Assembly (NCBI GenBank): GCA_963170055.1
Contig: CAUJGJ010000397.1
Span: 10,182,801 to 10,246,800, forward strand
Reading direction: 5' to 3'
Source: Halisarca cf. caerulea
Lineage: Eukaryota > Porifera > Demospongiae > Chondrillida > Halisarcidae
Length of the DNA stretch: 64,000 nucleotides
How positions within the stretch are numbered: position 1 is the first letter of the stretch; each line of letters starts with the position of its first letter. The translations under genes and the position numbers were made by a program. The notes below the pieces were generated by a model. It saw nothing but the letters and a program-made list of their open reading frames with translations. It made no database searches and was not told where the DNA came from. Below, piece after piece: positions 8,921 through 20,865 of the stretch.

Positions 8921-10872
8921 TTATGGGCCATCGAAACGCTCATCTTGGTTAGTGTGGGAAATATCTGTTGAGCTTGTGCTGCTGCGTCGGGATGTTATAT
9001 ATCCCCAGTTAACATCCAAAGGTTGACAGTGAGTGTGGCTTGGAGGGGTGCTTTGCCAGCCAACTGTTGTAGTGGGAAGATGCCAATGGATTTGGACTGG
9101 AGATGCATTTGGCATTTGAGGTGGCTGCTGGTTGAAAGAATGAAATAGTGCACTTTGTATGCTAAACTTGACCATGCGTTTGGCATTACAATCAGTAATT
9201 GATTTTAGTTCACATGCCACATATTCACCAAATATATCATCAGCATCTCTTGTTGATGATCCAGTCTTCGTTGCATTTGCACTTTGTTCCATGCAATCAA
9301 TGACCTTTAGTAAAAGTTAATCCTCATTATCTTGTACTCTCTTGGGAGGCCTTTTTCCTTTGCTACCTGTTGGCCTTTTTGTGGACTGAGTTTCTTCAGA
9401 GCTCTTTGACTCTGAACAACTAGGCTCAAGTTGGTCATCAACAAGAATTTCTTCATTGTCTTCCTAAAAGATATAGCAACATATAATATAAAAATAAATA
9501 GAATTGCTCAATATGTATTAATACAACCTGCAATTCACTTTCTATAGGTACCTACCCAGGACAGAAGAAGAGTGGGTGACCATTGCGAACAGTTTTGACT
9601 CACAGTGGCAGTTCCCACAATGCATAGGAGTAATGGATGGGAAACACGTTCTTATAAAGCCCCCACCAAATAGTGGATCATTCTTCTTTAACTACAAGCA
9701 CAGTTTTAGTATTGTGCTGTTAGCTCTAGTTGATGCTGACTACAAGTTCTTGTATGTGGATGTGGGATGCAATGCCAGAGTAGCTGATGGTGGTGTGTTC
9801 AAAAATAGTACACTCTTCACCGCCCTGGAAGAAAACAAACTGGCACTACCATCTCCTAAACCCATAGTGGAAAATGGACGATCAGTCTCCTACATGATTG
9901 TGGCCGATGATGCCTTTCCACTTAAAGAGTACTTACAAAAGCCCTACAGCCAATTGGGCTTAACCAAACAAAGGCACATTTACAATTACAGATTGAGCCA
10001 AGCTCGCAGAATTGTAGAAAATGCCTTCGGAATATTATCCAATAGATTCAGAGTGTTTATGCCACCAATGGGATTGTCGCCAGAAAAAGTTGAGATGATT
10101 GTGATTGCATGTTGCATGCTTCATAACTTCTTGCATTCAAGGTCAAACAACACCTATACACCACCCGGAAGTCTGGACACTGAGAGTGATGTTACCCATG
10201 CAGTAACACTGGGTCAGTGGCAACATGGACCACAACCGCAGGGTCTAATTGCAATCGAAAGACAAGGCAGCAATCACCATTCAAATGCAGCCAAAGAAAC
10301 AAGAGACTACTTGTGCAGCTATTTCAACTCTGATGTCGGGTTGGTATCATGGCAAGATGCTATGGAATAAGCATGTAGTCAAATTTTATTAAATACCCAT
10401 AAGGTCTGTGGACTTGTGTCGGTGACCTAAGTATAGTGGTGTGTATTATCATTTGCCTGAATTATTTACCTCCAAATTGGATTGAGTGGACCGTGCTGTA
10501 GTATGGTCATCCAAGAAAGTCAAGCTATCATAGTGCCGCCATTTGCTTTTGTACAACTCATCTGTACCTGCCCCTGATTTTGATGTGTTAGTCTTCTGTC
10601 TTTCACTGGAATACTGGGTGTGAAGGCTTCTAATCTTCTTCTTTACTTCATTCACTGAAACAGAGGGATAGAATAGGAGCACTCATCAGTATAGACACTA
10701 CTACATTCACGTTAATAGCACAAGATTGAGTCTGCACTTGTTATCTTACCTGAAAATCCTGTTAAAGCAGAAATTTCAGTAAGGGCTTTACTTCTTTCAT
10801 CCCTGTTATGATTACCCTTATGCTTAACATTGTATAAGTAGGGTTTGTCCTCATAGAAGTCGATTAAAGCCG
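8921..10872 (-). pseudogene. Harbinger MADF/BESS second protein, broken
   Basis: Myb/SANT-like MADF DNA-binding partner of the Harbinger transposase. The MADF domain is split over exons at about 10750-10872 (LIDFYEDKPYLYN) and 10480-10667 (VKKKIRSLHTQYSSER...SKWRHYDSLTFLDD). A Ser/Lys-rich linker exon (about 9320-9465) leads into a BESS-like motif (DDIFGEYVACELKSI...MVKFSIQSALF) at about 9120-9245. A TAA at 9317-9319 lies in frame between the linker and the BESS part, so the reading frame is closed unless that stretch is spliced out. The gene encloses the last transposase exon on the opposite strand. Confidence 0.72.
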
Positions 10873-11195
10873 CATTCACAATATGCCGCAGGGTATCGCG
10901 GTTCTGGAAACGGCATCACATGACGCATCAGCTGCCGCCCACACTCGTGTTCACAAAGTTAACGGTCGCAGATAGAAGAGAAATGAGCAGCAGCAGTAGT
11001 GATGACGACCTCGAAACAACTCTTACGCATGTGGGACATGTCCATAAACTTAAAATCTCAGTGGAGGCGCCAATTAGAAAGAATTTCGCGACTTTAGATG
11101 GCTTTGTGATGAAATGTCATGTGACCAGTCCGTGACTTAGGAAAATGTTGCTGTACACATAAAGATTCCAAAACAGCCTTATATGATATGTTAAA

Positions 11196-11549
11196 ACGGC
11201 AAGATCGACAGTTATTCCAGTCAAACGGCCCATTATTGCTGAAGCAGATAATGTTGTCACATTCACGAAGGCCACTATTGCTTTGCACAATTTCCTTCGG
11301 ATCCGCGAATCATCAACATATTGCCCAGCAGGATTCTCAGATGGAGAGGATGCAGACAGGAATGTTAAGTGAGGTGGCTGGAGGGACGAAGTGGAGAGTT
11401 CTAATGGTGGTATGGTAGGCATTGGTCGCTCAAGCTCCAATATGCATACCTTGAATGCAGCCACAAACCGTGATGCTTTTCGGGAGTATTTCAACAGTCC
11501 ACAAGGCTCTGTTAGTTGGCAGTTTACGCATGTGAGGCGTACCAGCTGA
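11196..11549 (+). pseudogene. Second Harbinger transposase, C-terminal remnant
   Basis: A plus-strand frame carries the C-terminal Harbinger block (RPIIAEADNVVTFTKATIALHNFLR), a YCPAGFSDGED segment, and an ending with REYFNSPQGSVSWQ. One in-frame TGA lies near 11367. The catalytic D-D region is absent, so this transposon cannot supply its own transposase. It is paired with the MADF/BESS gene at 11761-13020. Confidence 0.78.
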
Positions 11550-11760
11550 ATGATTACAAATGATTGACTCTCATATTTCTTATATGCAACTATATTTTAT
11601 TCTTAATTCCATATATATTGCATGCATGCAATTATGACATTTCATCTTAGTACATTGCATGCACTATTACTAATTATAATATTTGGTTGAAAGGGTAGTC
11701 TAATGACAAATTGAATATTAAGAATACATAATCATGAAATCAATATGAAGTTGCATAAAG

Positions 11761-13020
11761 TTAGGTTTCTTCTGAGAACTCTGTGTCAAATAGCAGGGAA
11801 GAGATCTTAATTTTCACCATTTCACGCTGGCGTGCTGGAAGGCGGCGAAGAGTGCCTGCAACCTGCTCACCAAATACAGCCTCCTGGTCCTTGGCCTCCC
11901 TATTCTGCTGCCTCCCTTGTAGGTCCTTCAGGCTGTTCAGGATAGCTTCATCCACTTCATTATCCTTGTCTTTCTTCCTTTTTGATGGTGGCTTCCCTGA
12001 ATCAATTGAACTGGACAATGTGGTTACTATTACAGTAGGACCTGCCGTAGGACTGGTTGTGGAAGCAGACTTGTCCACTGATGTCGCAGTATTATCCATC
12101 GATGTAGAACTATGGAGCAAAGAGAATGTGTATGTCGGCAGCTATTATTACAGTATCAGAATATTGGGAGTCCATCAAATTGACAAATTGAATGTATTTA
12201 TACCTTGAAGTTGGAGGGTCATCTGTCAGAGGAGATTCCACATCTTCAATGATGCTTTCTTCAGCTGACGATTCCACAGGACTGAAGTTACTACTGGTCC
12301 TGTATACAGAGGGTATGGGAATAACTTCAGGAATGCTTTGGCATAGTACATATATTTACAACTTACACGCGATGGCGGATGGAATCAATCAAAAATGTTA
12401 AAAGCTGGTAAAGCTTCCACCCAGATTTGTATGCTGGATCCCCACTTCTGACATCAGTGACTTTCTTGTGCTCCTTCACAAACCTATCTCTATCTCTGAT
12501 ATTCTTCCACTTCTTTTGACATTCTTCCACAGTTAAACCCGTCTGCTCAAGAAGTTATAATAATAAGTACTGATTTTGTGTCCCTTTGAGTTGTTTGTAC
12601 CATTATTATTCAAATCAAGGAATAACATGATGAAAAAGAATGCCTCGGACACAGGATTGACCTACGTTGCATGGCTTGGTTTCACCATTTAGTGCAACGC
12701 GGGGTCCTGGCAAGGCAAAGAAAAAGAGGTGGGTAACCAGGCCTATACTAGTAAGCAAATTTCAATGGTATACACAGGGACAGAATGATGAGTACTTATT
12801 ATCCAAAAATATGTACTAAATCAGGTACTCACTAAGCAAGTTTCACAGTGATTGTATAAAGAAGATCTACTACCATCTGTGCTGCTATAGTGTAGTGACT
12901 CACCTTTTTCGCTAACTCCTTCCATGTATTCTCTCTAGCACCTGAATCCTTGTAGTTATTGTGCCCAAACTTCCATAGAATAGGGAACTCTCGCACTGCT
13001 TTGACCAAAGCCTCATTCAT
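11761..13020 (-). CDS. MADF/BESS protein of second Harbinger unit
   Basis: Four-exon minus-strand gene starting at 13020 (MNEALVKAVREFPILW). The MADF domain spans exon 1 (about 12902-13020) and exon 2 (about 12398-12545: VEECQKKWKNIRDRDRF...AYKSGWKLYQLLTFL). An acidic linker exon follows (about 12206-12300). The last exon (11761 to about 12105) has a KRKKDKDNE nuclear-localisation-like stretch and a C-terminal BESS motif (EAVFGEQVAGTLRRLPARQREMVKIKISSLLF). No stop or frameshift is apparent. In Harbinger elements this protein binds the element ends and takes the transposase into the nucleus. Exon edges were read by eye. Confidence 0.8.
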
Positions 13021-13613
13021 TGCTAAACGTCTTCACACTCTCTGCTTCAGCTGTTGGCCGTGGTACGCGGGCAACAAGGTCTGACTCTGTGAGACTAGCT
13101 ATTCTACACGTAACCATATACCTTCACGGAAATCCTTCAAAATCAACTGCTCGGCAACACATTTTTGGTGCTAATGCAAAAGTATGGACTTGTTCTGACT
13201 CCTTGTCTCTTAGGGAACTCTTTCGATCCATTTATCATCATTTTACAGTCAGGAAAAAAGCTTGCCTTTGTCGTGGCAAAGCGGAAAAGTTAAATAGATT
13301 CAACTCTTGCGTTTTGTGTGCGGCGCAGTAAACGTTGTGATGAATTGATAACGTATCATGTTCAGAATATGACACACTGCTTGCCGCTTCCGCAACGCGT
13401 GGCAATGTGGCATATTGTGAACGCGGCTCAACTCCTCAACTTTCTCTGTACTCCAAGATCCAGCCATTTTGTTCAACCAAATGATGACTCAGCTAGCAAA
13501 TTAATGAAATTCATGGACAGTCCTTTTGATGTGGTCATGCAAGAAGTTCCACAGAATAGAAAGTGTTTCTGTCTGCAACATCTTGCAACATGTTGCATGG
13601 AGCAATTATTTCC
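13021..13613. other. No gene seen
   Basis: Region upstream of the MADF/BESS gene. I see no conserved coding sequence; it presumably includes that gene's promoter and the end of the Harbinger element. No terminal repeat was recognised. Confidence 0.5.
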
Positions 13614-13678
13614 ATCATGCACAGTGCAACTTTCTTGCGTGCAATTATCGCATGCAAGAAGGTTGCACTGTATGATGG
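13614..13678. repeat. 65-bp hairpin
   Basis: Inverted repeat CATCATGCACAGTGCAACTTTC...GGTTGCACTGTATGATG with arms of about 24 bp and a short GC/AT spacer. Just upstream a second smaller palindrome (GCAACATCTTGCAACATGTTGC) shares the TTGCA motif. Function unknown; possibly an element terminus. Confidence 0.7.
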
Positions 13679-13981
13679 GCTTCATTATGACCACACAGGG
13701 TATGCAATAACAGATTTACCTTTCCGTGGTATACAAAATTAAGATAAAGTTCCTTTTAACTCTAGTAGAAGTGGAAAGTGCAAACAAGTCCTTTTGGCGT
13801 ATTCTCCCTAATTCAACAATTGCCCCCTAGTCAGCAAGTGAATAACAATTCCCTACAAAAGAAGCCTAAAATAGATAAAAAAAAGCCCAACCAAAGAATC
13901 ATAGGAACAGTACGTGTAACTCACCAATATTCTTCGCGCAACACACATTGTTGCTCTATGTGATGAACAATCTAATCTTAA

Positions 13982-15926
13982 AGGACCACTGACACCTTCA
14001 GACAACCTGGCTCAAATCGCGAGAGTATCCTCTAAAACCAGCGAAAATCGTAATAAAAGTTGTTTGTGAGCTTTCGTTAACGAGAAAATCGCTCACTTCC
14101 AGTAAGATCGCCTGAAAATTCCGCCATTTTGGTTGTGACGTCACAGTGGGAACTGGTTTACATTAGCGCTATAGTGTTTACATATTAAAACCTCTACATT
14201 TGGGAACAAAATTGCTCAAAACTACTCACAAGGAACAATGTCACAAAGCTGAGTAGCTGGAGAGTGCAGCGGAAGACTTTGTGAAGGAGAACCTGTGCAA
14301 AAATTCCAAAAAGGGGCTTATCTCAGAACCAAAATTGCCAAGACTCATCAATGTACACCAGGCAGACTGGACTTTGCCAACCAGCAACTCAGCACTATGC
14401 AGCCTGCACTTCAAAATGGAAGTGTAGAACTCGAAAACTGTGCTGTAGAAATAGATAGGATTGTCTTGATGAGAGCTGGCTTTCAAATAAGATGCAAGAA
14501 AACCATTTGCTTGTGGATAAATGTGCTGGCTACCATTTCTCTTGGTCTGTATTGATACAGCTGTGCAGCAACTTTTGTAATGACCTCCCCTCAACTCACA
14601 CACACTTCAGTGCAATCATTAGCATGTTCTGTTTGGAATCCATTCTACATATTAGACAACAGAACTCCAGCTGAAGTTTTACTGACTGAGACTCGTGATG
14701 TAATGTCATTAACTTCAAAGATTTCCAAACAACTAAGGAATAGAGCAAGTCACTGATATTCAATGAAATCCAGCATCAGTTTTCAAACACCCGATAGCTT
14801 GCCTCCCTTTTCAGAAGTGAATATGAGGAGCCAAACAAGACAAGACCACAGACAGCTAAATTACATATACTGACATCTTGTAATTTGGAGCTGGAGATAC
14901 CTGGGCAAGCACAAGGGAGTGGTGCTACTCTCCTGTGCACTCCCCATGTGCATGACTCAGCCATCAAGTTAGCAAACAATTAATTAAATTTTCGGTTGCA
15001 ATTGGTGTATGTTGGTACATCTGACAGTGTATACTACGCATGCAATATGAAGTTCTGAACCATAATGCATACTAAACAGAACAAATTTATGCTCCACTGC
15101 AACGTTTATATTAGCTATGTAAGGGTGATTGATGCTTCGCAATGGCCTTCAGTTTCAACACACATTGTCATCACTATATTATATCAAATTAGAAATGTAC
15201 GAGGTTTGGTACTGCATAGGATACGACACCATGCAAAATTATGGATGTAATCATGACATATTTGAAATGTTGCTCGTTCCCAGACCTAGCTTCAGATGCA
15301 GTCCAACAACAGGTGTCTTGACGTATAATTTACTGAGTCATTTCATCATCATTCTGACGAATTTCCCGACACCAAACAAACACGCACTGCAATGTACTGC
15401 ATGAACATCTACGTACAAGAAACAGAAAAGAATCGATAGCGTACTCTATACCAGGTACTATTAAGTTGATGAACTTGTTCGCTGTCTTCAGAATCTTCGT
15501 CTGAATCGTCATTTTCTTCTTCACTGCAGTCGTCCTCGCCATTGGTGCTGCTCGTATTGGTACTGTCCTACCCCTTGCTTTTCAACTATCCCTTCGTAAT
15601 ATCCATAAGTATGTTCTTCTTTGTCAGTAAAGTGAATTTTAAGCTTATTGTAAGACGTACCCGAGCAGTACAGACTGATTTCTCCTTCGCGCTTGCTATC
15701 AAACATACATAAGTTGCTCAACCGGTTCCCACTGTGATGTCACACCACCCTTCGACACTGTTCACCGGAATACCGCAACTCGCCCACGCATTAATTGGAT
15801 TTTGATCACCTTTTAACCACTGTAACTCCCCCACCAAATGTGGGGGTGCACTAAGATTGGTATCAAATTGTATCATTTTTTATACTTCTTCATATATCAA
15901 AAAACTGTGTAGGTGTCAGTAGCCCT
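13982..15926. mobile_element. TTAA-flanked element with THAP remnant (Kolobok-like, non-autonomous)
   Basis: A 1,945-bp element. Its ends are AGGACCACTGACACC and, inverted, AGGGCTACTGACACC, with TTAA directly outside (13978-13981 and 15927-15930). A second, subterminal inverted pair (TGACGTCACAGTGGGAACTGG near 14137; complement near 15723-15745) extends the symmetry. Inside there is only a THAP-like coding remnant (about 14285-14425) and no catalytic region. The TTAA target and AGG start match Kolobok-type elements and the neighbour at 34368-38994, but the end sequence is a different family. Confidence 0.75.
14285..14425 (+). pseudogene. THAP-domain remnant
   Basis: A short plus-strand frame reads KRGLISEPKLPRLINVHQ, then ADWTLPTSNSALCSLHF, then stops. 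The spacing of W-T-x-P and C-S-x-H-F is that of the second half of a THAP zinc finger, the DNA-binding domain at the N-terminus of Kolobok and P-element transposases. The first C-x-C half and the downstream transposase are not seen. Confidence 0.55.
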
Positions 15927-15930
15927 TTAA

Positions 15931-16439
15931 ACAAATCAAATCTTCAATAAATATCTCTAAAAGTGTAAATAGTAGCTATTTTAATACAACACTGACTGCA
16001 TTAAGGCTATGGAAAGTATCTATGAAGGAAATTTCTTGTCGATAGCAAACCAACATTTCACACTTGGCAGATTCATAGATTCCCCTACTTTAGTCACGTG
16101 ATAAAGCGATTACGTAAGTCTAAGAATCATACGTAAGAATTATTATGCTAAAAACCGTTACGTACTCAAACACAGAGTAATCGAATCGCTCCTTTTTGTG
16201 CGTATTTTCACTCTATTGGTGTAAGAGTTTTTTATATTGGTTTGAACCTTGCACACCAATTTCTAACATTGTATCTCACACTTACACATCGTCATATACA
16301 TATACGTATAATATGTACTATAAATGAGAATATTGTGTGAAATATACAATGTTTATACTCCACAATCATGTACCCCATGTATGCATATAATATACTGTTG
16401 CACTAACATACCTTTTATTAATGCACTAAAATTGTACAC
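15931..16439. other. No gene seen
   Basis: AT-rich intergenic DNA. A phrase containing ATATAATATACTGTTGCACTA near 16385 is repeated near 16572 on the far side of the next microsatellite. Confidence 0.55.
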
Positions 16440-16441
16440 AT

Positions 16442-16506
<65 letters not shown>

Positions 16507-16660
16507 CACTCACATCTGTGTGCAAGAATATGTAAAATCTACGATTATACTACACAATCACCCCACACATACATATAATATACTGTTGCACTATCATACC
16601 TTTTTCTACTGCAATATACACTGTACACACAAACACACACACACAATACACACACACACA

Positions 16661-16752
<92 letters not shown>

Positions 16753-16775
16753 CACACACATACATGCGGGCACAC

Positions 16776-16822
<47 letters not shown>

Positions 16823-16845
16823 CACACACATACATGCGGGCACAC

Positions 16846-16899
<54 letters not shown>

Positions 16900-16910
16900 A
16901 CACACACACA
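16440..16910. repeat. (CA)n microsatellite complex
   Basis: Two CA tracts (16441-16504, 16625-16910). Within the second, a 70-bp unit with TGCACACACATACATGCGGGCAC is present twice (about 16750 and 16820). The flanking phrase near 16385/16572 shows that the microsatellite block was duplicated together with unique sequence. Confidence 0.93.
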
Positions 16911-17213
16911 TATATATACATATATGTAAAATATACAGAGTTTATACACCGCAACCACCCCACATACTCATACACTAACATACCTTTTCTTACTACGCTA
17001 CATCCATACACACAACAACAAACAAACACACACACATAGCACATAGATATCCTTGTCCAACTTGGCCCAGAGTTGTCTGGGATGCCTTAAGGCTATCCTG
17101 GGATTCTTGGACATACCGGGATATCCTTACATAGGGCTTCCTGGATGTTTAGGATCAACACAATACTCAATGTGCAAACACTTGTGGACACCTAGCAAAT
17201 TAAATTGAGGTAA

Positions 17214-17450
17214 TGAATTTATTTGCTTATTTTCAAGTCTGAAGTATAGATCGCTGGATAGTCCTAAGTACGAGTGCACACCATTGCAAATTAAACGGAA
17301 GCAATGAGTTCATTTGTTTATTTTCAAGTCTGAAGTATAGATCGCTGGATAGTCCTAAGTACGAGTGGACACCCTTGCAAATGGAAGCAATGAGTTCATT
17401 TGTTTATTTCCAAGTCTAAAGTAAATATCTCTGGATAGTCCTAAGTACGT
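17214..17450. repeat. About 86-91 bp tandem repeat, three units
   Basis: Three imperfect units centred on TTTTCAAGTCTGAAGTATAG and CTGGATAGTCCTAAGTACG. The shared GGATAGTCCTAAGTAC phrase links them to the 79-bp array that follows, so one family probably gave rise to both. Confidence 0.85.
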
Positions 17451-17456
17451 ACACAC

Positions 17457-17860
17457 ATTAATGGATGGCTGAAAAGTCAAGTCCAGAGTATCCTGGGATA
17501 CTTGGGACAATCCCAGGATAGTCCTAAGTACACACACTAATGGATGGCTGAAAAGTCAAGTCCGGAGTATCCTGGGATACTTGGGACAATCCCAGGATAG
17601 TCCTAAGTACACACACTAATGGATGGCTGAAAAGTCAAGTCCGGAGTATCCTGGGATACTTGGTACAATCCCAGGATAGTCCTAAGTACGCACAGTAATG
17701 GATGGCTGAAAAGTCAAGTCCGGAGTATCCTGGGATACTTGGGACAATCCCAGGATAGTCCTAAGTACGCACAGTAATGGATGGCTGAAAAGTCAAGTCC
17801 GGAGTATCCTGGGATACTTGGGACAATCCCAGGATAGTCCTAAGTACACACAGTAATGGA
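17457..17860. repeat. 79-bp minisatellite, five units
   Basis: Units start at about 17457, 17536, 17615, 17694 and 17773 with exact 79-bp spacing and few differences. Each contains TATCCTGGGAT-acttgggaca-ATCCCAGGATA, a perfect 11-bp-arm hairpin. A single diverged hairpin of the same kind is seen near 17088-17130. Regular spacing and dyads could suggest CRISPR, but the repeats are contiguous with no spacers. Confidence 0.95.
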
Positions 17861-18349
17861 AGTGATAATGTGAGTAGAAAGACCTGTTTTGTATGGATAT
17901 GAACACCACGCAGTTATAGATGAAGTAATTGCAGACGAACCTAATAGTTTAAGCATGTGTACTGTCTATATAGTTAAGCTGTGCATGTGTGTTAGAATAT
18001 AATTGGTACGTTCATACTAGTCCTCTTGAAGAATGTCAGCTTAAACGGGCCTCTTGTGTGGGGATGTTCTTGGCAGTCTGTAGGGGTTTGATGGAGCTAC
18101 TTGAAGTATTGGCTACCCATTCAAGTTTAGTTACTATAGCCACATGTACGTACATACTTACAGAGGTGACTCTGTGGTCTTCATAGTCACTAATGCTTAT
18201 ATACATGCAGCTTTGCAAGCTTTTGTGATAATGCCACATTTCCCTCTTGTCCCTCAAGGACCACTGCCTTTTCAAATGAATAGTGTTACACAATAATAAA
18301 TATCTATAATTTATACACTGCAGCAAAGAAACAGATTGCACCATATCAA

Positions 18350-18407
18350 CAAGTAATTCGAGTTAAAAACTCGTGGGGGCTGCCGCCCCACGCACTCGAA
18401 TCACTTG
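18350..18407 (+). repeat. Solo 5' hairpin of the double-hairpin family
   Basis: CAAGTAATTCGAGTT...ACTCGAATCACTTG with inner GAGTTAAAAACTC and GGGGGCTGCCGCCCC stems. It lies 60 bp before a full subfamily-1 element. The inner GC stem resembles the terminal hairpin of subfamily 1, so the two hairpin types appear mixed here. Confidence 0.75.
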
Positions 18408-18467
18408 CAAAGCATTGAAGGGTAAGTGCACAGCTGAACATTCATAGAACATACTGTTTATTGTAAC

Positions 18468-18699
18468 TGGACAATTGTTTTGAAAACAATTGCCATATTT
18501 GGCAATTGTTTTCAAAACAATTCCTATAACTCATTTCTGTATAAATTCATACTTCTCTATTACTATTATATAAATTCTCTATTATAAGACATTCTTCAAA
18601 TCCATATTATATATATATATATATATATATCGGACGAGCGTTACACACCGGAAGTCCAAATGAAAACAATATAGGGGCTGCCTGCGGCAGCCCCTAAAA
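18468..18699 (+). repeat. Double-hairpin element, copy D (subfamily 1)
   Basis: Same element as 1-262, differing by a shorter (TA)n run and a handful of substitutions. It ends with GGGGCTGCC-tgc-GGCAGCCCC. It abuts the 3' end of the DUF3987-type gene and may have truncated it. Confidence 0.88.
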
Positions 18700-18719
18700 A
18701 GTAATTTAATTACATACCT

Positions 18720-20680
18720 TGCTAGTACCCCTTGCAGCCACTGATTCCTTCAGTACACCTAAACCTTGCTTCTGAAGGAACTCAAAGGCCTTGATCACCC
18801 CCTCCTTGTTACCCCTTCCCCTAAACTTCTTGTTTGCTAGAAGTGGAGTCAGATGCAGTTGTGGATCTGTAAGGAGCAGACAGTATGCTGCTGTCTGCGC
18901 CACATGATCCTCTTCATGTGGCTGAAACTCTGACATTCCTGTAAAATTATAATATGACGCTATAGTAGACACATGAGGTGAAGCAATATCTATAACTGTA
19001 TGGTACAAGGCCACATGGTACCATGTATCATAGACCCTAAATTCCACTATTAATATGTACAATCATAGACACTCTATACAATTCCCAATACCACTACTAA
19101 TATGTACAATTCTTACCTCCTTTAATCTTGTCCACAACTTCTCTTAACAGTGCCCTTTCCAGCCATCAGGCTCGTGTGATCAGCACACACTTCTGTAAAG
19201 TTGATAGCAGCATCGATATCTTCTTCCTTTAGATCGTATTCTATGTCAGTGTTGTCATCCAGTGTGAATAAACAATGGAAGATGGCAGCCAGTCGCAAAA
19301 CCTGTCCTTTCTGTTTACTGAGCATGCCTGATAGGAGATCATCCTGTCCTGAAAGGATGCTCAGGGCAGCTTGATTCTCATCAAACTTTCTCTTAAATGA
19401 AGTGCATGTACTCTCCAGGGTATATGTCCTCATCCCAGGCTTACTTCCATTCAGAACTAATTTTCTAAAGAGTTTCACTGTGTAAAAATAATATTATAGA
19501 AACAAGTAATCTGGGTTGAAAACCCTGAATCAGTAATGTTGAGCATGCAAAATTACATATACTGTACACATGTGCGTGAGTAAGTCACTTACCTAAAGCA
19601 TCATAGAAATCTTTGTCTATTGGTTCCAGAGTTTCAAATGAAGCAAATACGGGTTCAGGAAAAATCCACAAAAATTGTTGCTGCAACCCTTTCTCGGCAT
19701 GTCCTTGGGTATCGATGATTTGACGAGCTACTGCAGGTTGCGTAAACCCACCAACGGTCAATACAGTGCTCTCTATTCTAAAATTTGTACCTGAAACTAT
19801 TGCAAAGAACAAGGCAAAATAGGTACTTACACATATGTTCATTTGACATTACAATAGTACTGCAATCAAGTTGGTAACAAGAGTTCATCTTCATAGTATG
19901 GCCTATGACTATTGAGCATAAGCATAATATATACATATACATATGCATGCATACATACGAACCTGTGTTTCGGCTCTACCTGCTTCCATTGTAAAGTGCT
20001 AGTTCATGTGAATTAACGAGTCCTTTCTGTCTATACACATTAATTCGTGCCATGAATGTCACAAGCTCATCGTAGAGCCCTAGCAAACATCCATTATTGG
20101 CTGCCATCAGCTCTCCCAATTTCTCAAATGTGATTTTGTCAACAGTCCACTGGGGATCCATATCATACAGCCCACACTTGCAACGAACATCCTGTACAAT
20201 GTTGTTCAGGAGTCGTAGTAGTGGAGACTTGCCAGAACCTGATGCCATTGCAATGGCCAACCAAACATCCAGTGGTTCAACCCAGTCAGTACCAGGAATG
20301 GTGACCACTGTCTGGCCATTAAAGAAGGCTGTCAACAACACCAAACCACCCAGCACAGCAATGGCAGGAATGCTGAGTGAACGCCCAAACTGTTCACATC
20401 CCTGAAACAATTAGGAAATAAATTGCAGAGTGAGTGTTTAATTTACCTGGTTGTGATTCTGCTAATATAATTACAATAATGAAGCTATTCAGTTTAGTAA
20501 ACGTACTTTAAGTTACTGAACTGAACTGAAATATACTAGTGGGACAACAAGCACAACTGACCTGCTTGACTACTTTAGGATACTTGTTCCAACAAAGATC
20601 AACTTTCCAGCAGCTAGACAATAGACTGTGGGTGGATTGCTTGCCAAATAAAGGAGAGCATGCCATAGCTAACTTCTTCT
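18720..20680 (-). pseudogene. DUF3987-type P-loop ATPase / primase-helicase-like protein, decayed
   Basis: Minus-strand multi-exon gene. An upstream exon (about 20571-20750) gives a basic stretch ending in NKYPKVVKQ. Exon 19980-20401 holds the P-loop (WLAIAMASGSGKSPL) and a later acidic LLGLYDELVTFM block that suits Walker B. The exon at about 19595-19790 has LTVGGFTQPAVARQI and FLWIFPEPVF, the exon at 19130-19476 has VLRLAAIFHCLF, and a last visible exon (18720-18937) ends at the hairpin element. This order (ATP site, FTQP, FxWxxP, LA-x-FH) resembles DUF3987 proteins of phages and plasmids, which are linked to primase-helicases. A one-base frameshift near 19155 and a phase mismatch between the 19980 and 19595 exons suggest decay. 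Function in animals is unknown. Confidence 0.6.
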
Positions 20681-20865
20681 TCAGAGAACACAGAGACAGT
20701 TTACTTATGTAGTAGGCTTTCTGATATGAGCCTTTTGAGATCTTTCATCATGTAGGAGCAGTGTTGCCATAGCATCACCATAGTAACACCTTGCATCACA
20801 GACAGTGTTGCCAGGCATTTCCAGAGTAGTACTTATTATCACAAAAGGTGAGTAAGCAACCACAG
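20681..20865. promoter_or_regulatory. Shared 5' region of a divergent gene pair
   Basis: The ATPase gene reads left and the cysteine-cluster gene reads right from this interval, so it probably contains both promoters or first exons. It contains a direct repeat of CAGTGTTGCCA about 40 bp apart (20759 and 20803). No TATA box was recognised. Confidence 0.35.

Larger units (their letters stand above)
7208..10370 (+). pseudogene. PIF/Harbinger transposase, frameshifted
   Basis: Harbinger-family DDE transposase, which acts with a MADF/BESS partner. Exon 1 (7208 to about 7531) encodes a basic N-terminus and the conserved FLRMDVSTFEELVRV and ISPGERLAVTLRYLATG blocks; a one-base frameshift lies near 7325-7340. 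A second exon (about 7608-7717) carries the helix region with another frameshift near 7652. Exon 3 (about 9549-10370) is uninterrupted and holds the catalytic core: the CIGVMDGKHV block (first D), LLALVDADYKFLYVDVG (second D), and the C-terminal RRIVENAFGILSNRFRVF (E) and CCMLHNFL blocks. The 1.8-kb intron has taken in a MITE (7790-8141). With two frameshifts this copy cannot make a normal protein. Confidence 0.88.

Noticed and set aside
17457..17860. CRISPR-like regular repeat
   Set aside because: Units are contiguous 79-bp tandem copies without unique spacers, in an animal genome.
20097..20405. Plus-strand frame opposite the P-loop exon
   Set aside because: Shadow of the minus-strand ATPase exon, which has recognisable motifs and splice sites.
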